Assembly (NCBI RefSeq): GCF_001509405.1
Contig: NZ_CP011502.1
Location: forward strand, 868,001 to 932,000
Origin: Aeromicrobium erythreum
GTDB taxonomy: Bacteria > Actinomycetota > Actinomycetes > Propionibacteriales > Nocardioidaceae
Reading direction: 5' to 3'
DNA length: 64,000 bases
Under the pieces are notes generated by a model. The model was given only the letters and a program-made list of their open reading frames with translations. It made no database searches and was not told where the DNA came from. The position numbers were made by a program, and so were the translations under genes. Position 1 is the first letter of the stretch; each line of letters opens with the position of its first letter. This document shows positions 62,855 to 64,000 of the stretch, in pieces.

Positions 62855-63500
62855 TTTCGACCAGCGAAACGTTCCGCTGGTCGAGTAGCAGGGACGAGCT
62901 TGCGAGGTCCCTGCGTATCGAGACCATCCGGCAACAGGTCAGCGCGAGCCGGCCCCCAGCGACCGCTTCGAGTGGTCTCGACCTCCGCCAGCTCCTTCGG
63001 CCCCCGCAAGCGGGAGGTGCCCCCAGCGGCGTCGACTACTCGACCAGCGGAGGGTTCCGCTGGTCGAGTAGCGGCGACGGCGAGCGCCAGCGAGCTCGTC
63101 GGTGCGTATCGAGACCACTCGGCGACGGCTCAGCGCGGGTCGGCCCCCAGCGATGGTTTGGGGTGGTCTCGATACGCCCGGAGCACGCTCGTGCCTCGCG
63201 GCTCCGCGCTACTCGACCAGCGACGCGTTCCGCTGGTCGAGTAGCGGCGACGGCGAGCGCCAGCGAGCTCGTCGGTGCGTATCGAGACCACCCGGCAACG
63301 GCCCAGCGCGGGCCAGTTTCCAGCGACGGCTTGGAGTGGTCTCGATACGTCGGCCCCAGGCTCGTTCCTCGCCGGGACCGACTACTCGACCAGCGGAGGG
63401 TTGCGCTGGTCGAGTAGTCCGACCGGCTGGGGGCACCTCCCGCTTGCGGGGGCCGAAGGAGCTCGTCGGTGCGTATCGAGACCACCCGGCAACGGCCCAG
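62855..63500. repeat. Four tandem ~175-bp palindromic repeats
   Basis: Four palindromic units with half-site CGACCAGCG and its complement CGCTGGTCG are centred near 62870, 63052, 63226 and 63399, spaced 182, 174 and 173 bp. Between them inverted copies of GTATCGAGACCAC and GTGGTCTCGATAC recur, and CTACTCGACCAG/CTGGTCGAGTAG extends three of the palindromes. Conserved blocks (GGCGACGGCGAGCGCCAGCG) fill the gaps. No gene is present from 62808 to 63582. The array abuts a DUF222 endonuclease gene. Confidence 0.85.
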
Positions 63501-63582
63501 CGCAAATCAGCCGAAATCCCCGTATCCACAGTGGTCTTCCGGGCTGGAGGGGGGTGTCGGAGGGGGTCTCTAGGTTGGAGAC

Positions 63583-64000
63583 ATGAACCCCACCGACACC
63601 CTCCTCGCAGACGCGGCAGTCGCGTCGGCGCGGGTGTGGGCTGGTGAGGCGGAGCAGGCTCGGGCGGTGCTGCGGTTCGTGGAGACCCGCCGCGCCGACG
63701 CCCTCGCCCAGGGTCTGTCGGCGCGTCAGGTCGAGGACGCCCGTCAGGTCGCGATCCTGGAGGTCGCCGTCGAGCTCCACGTCGCGCAGGGGTTCGTCGC
63801 GAACCTGGTCTCGGCCACCCGCACCCTGGTGATGGACCTGCCCGTCGTGTGGGCCGCTCACGTGCGGGGTGAGGTCGACCGGGCCAAGGCCCGCGAGATC
63901 GCCTCGACCGCCTGGAAGCTGCATGCACCGCAGAACCTCGCCCGGTTGGACGAGACCGTCCTCGCCTACGCCGCCAGCCACACGTTGGGTCAGTTGAAGG
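63583..64000 (+). CDS. DUF222 (13E12-type) HNH endonuclease, N-terminal part
   Basis: The frame runs off the window after 139 residues. MNPTDTLLADAAVASARVWAGEAEQARAVLRFVETRRAD and the EVAVELHVAQGFVANLVSATRTLV segment match the DUF222 domain of actinobacterial 13E12-repeat proteins, which normally carry a C-terminal HNH nuclease domain (beyond the window). GGAG precedes the ATG by 5 bases. These genes exist in several copies per genome and are often beside inverted or tandem repeats, as here; mobility is suspected but not shown. Confidence 0.85.
   Translation, partial: MNPTDTLLADAAVASARVWAGEAEQARAVLRFVETRRADALAQGLSARQVEDARQVAILEVAVELHVAQGFVANLVSATRTLVMDLPVVWAAHVRGEVDRAKAREIASTAWKLHAPQNLARLDETVLAYAASHTLGQLK

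Overview
The window is chromosomal DNA of a very high-G+C actinomycete. GTG starts are common, many genes overlap by 4 bp (GTGA or ATGA), there is a mycobacterial-type single-chain fatty acid synthase (FAS-I), a mycothiol-dependent-reductase homologue, a TB7.3-like biotinyl protein and a DUF222/13E12-type endonuclease gene. The gene mix fits Propionibacteriales/Nocardioidaceae (Aeromicrobium-like) or a relative; this assignment is inference from gene content.

Layout. 0-3.7 kb: YlxP, an epimerase and a zinc-finger protein, then a lower-G+C patch with an IS3-family transposase relic and two unknown membrane proteins, ending at tRNA-Lys. 3.8-9.7 kb: CrtI-like oxidoreductase, GlpD coupled to a GSGDV-repeat protein, a nested palindrome cluster and a cold-shock gene. 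10-20 kb: tRNA-His, oligoribonuclease, membrane-anchored DsbA-like protein, paired fluoride channels, aldo/keto reductase, tRNA-Arg, PrsW-like protease, two coupled dynamin-like GTPases and EttA. 20-25 kb: MarR/YceI divergon, then a TetR divergent from an acyl-CoA dehydrogenase, thiolase and SDR. 25.4-35.4 kb: the 9.1-kb FAS-I gene overlapping acpS. 35.4-36.6 kb: a gene for an AbiEi-like/PD-(D/E)XK-like protein enclosed by inverted, palindrome-tipped arms. 36.6-43.5 kb: TetR, APH-like kinase, FabG-like SDR, then the carboxyltransferase and biotinyl carrier, thioesterase, truncated haemoglobin and MscS. 43.6-48.2 kb: a gene-free palindrome cluster, aminopeptidase N, a methyltransferase and a GCS2-family ligase. 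48.2-58.2 kb: a 10-kb minus-strand nitrate/nitrite assimilation and sirohaem operon. 58.4-64 kb: CPWA-type DsbA-family protein, HSL-type hydrolase, RpiB, Nei-type glycosylase coupled to a SpoIIE-type phosphatase, tRNA-Gly, about 650 bp of tandem palindromic repeats and the start of a DUF222 gene.

How it fits together. Two dispersed regulons can be read directly. FAS-I and the carboxyltransferase promoters share GAGG-N(2-4)-CCTC boxes around similar -10 elements, so malonyl-CoA supply and use are probably co-regulated. An exact 17-bp site occurs both in the TetR/acyl-CoA dehydrogenase divergon and about 17 kb away before the SDR/kinase pair, linking two acyl-CoA catabolic clusters. The nitrate operon carries importer, nitrate reductase, electron-transfer flavoprotein, nitrite reductase subunits and sirohaem-making enzymes in one transcription direction. 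The most unusual structures are several unrelated palindrome/inverted-repeat clusters in gene borders, one of which encloses a nuclease-like gene with the form of a small mobile element.
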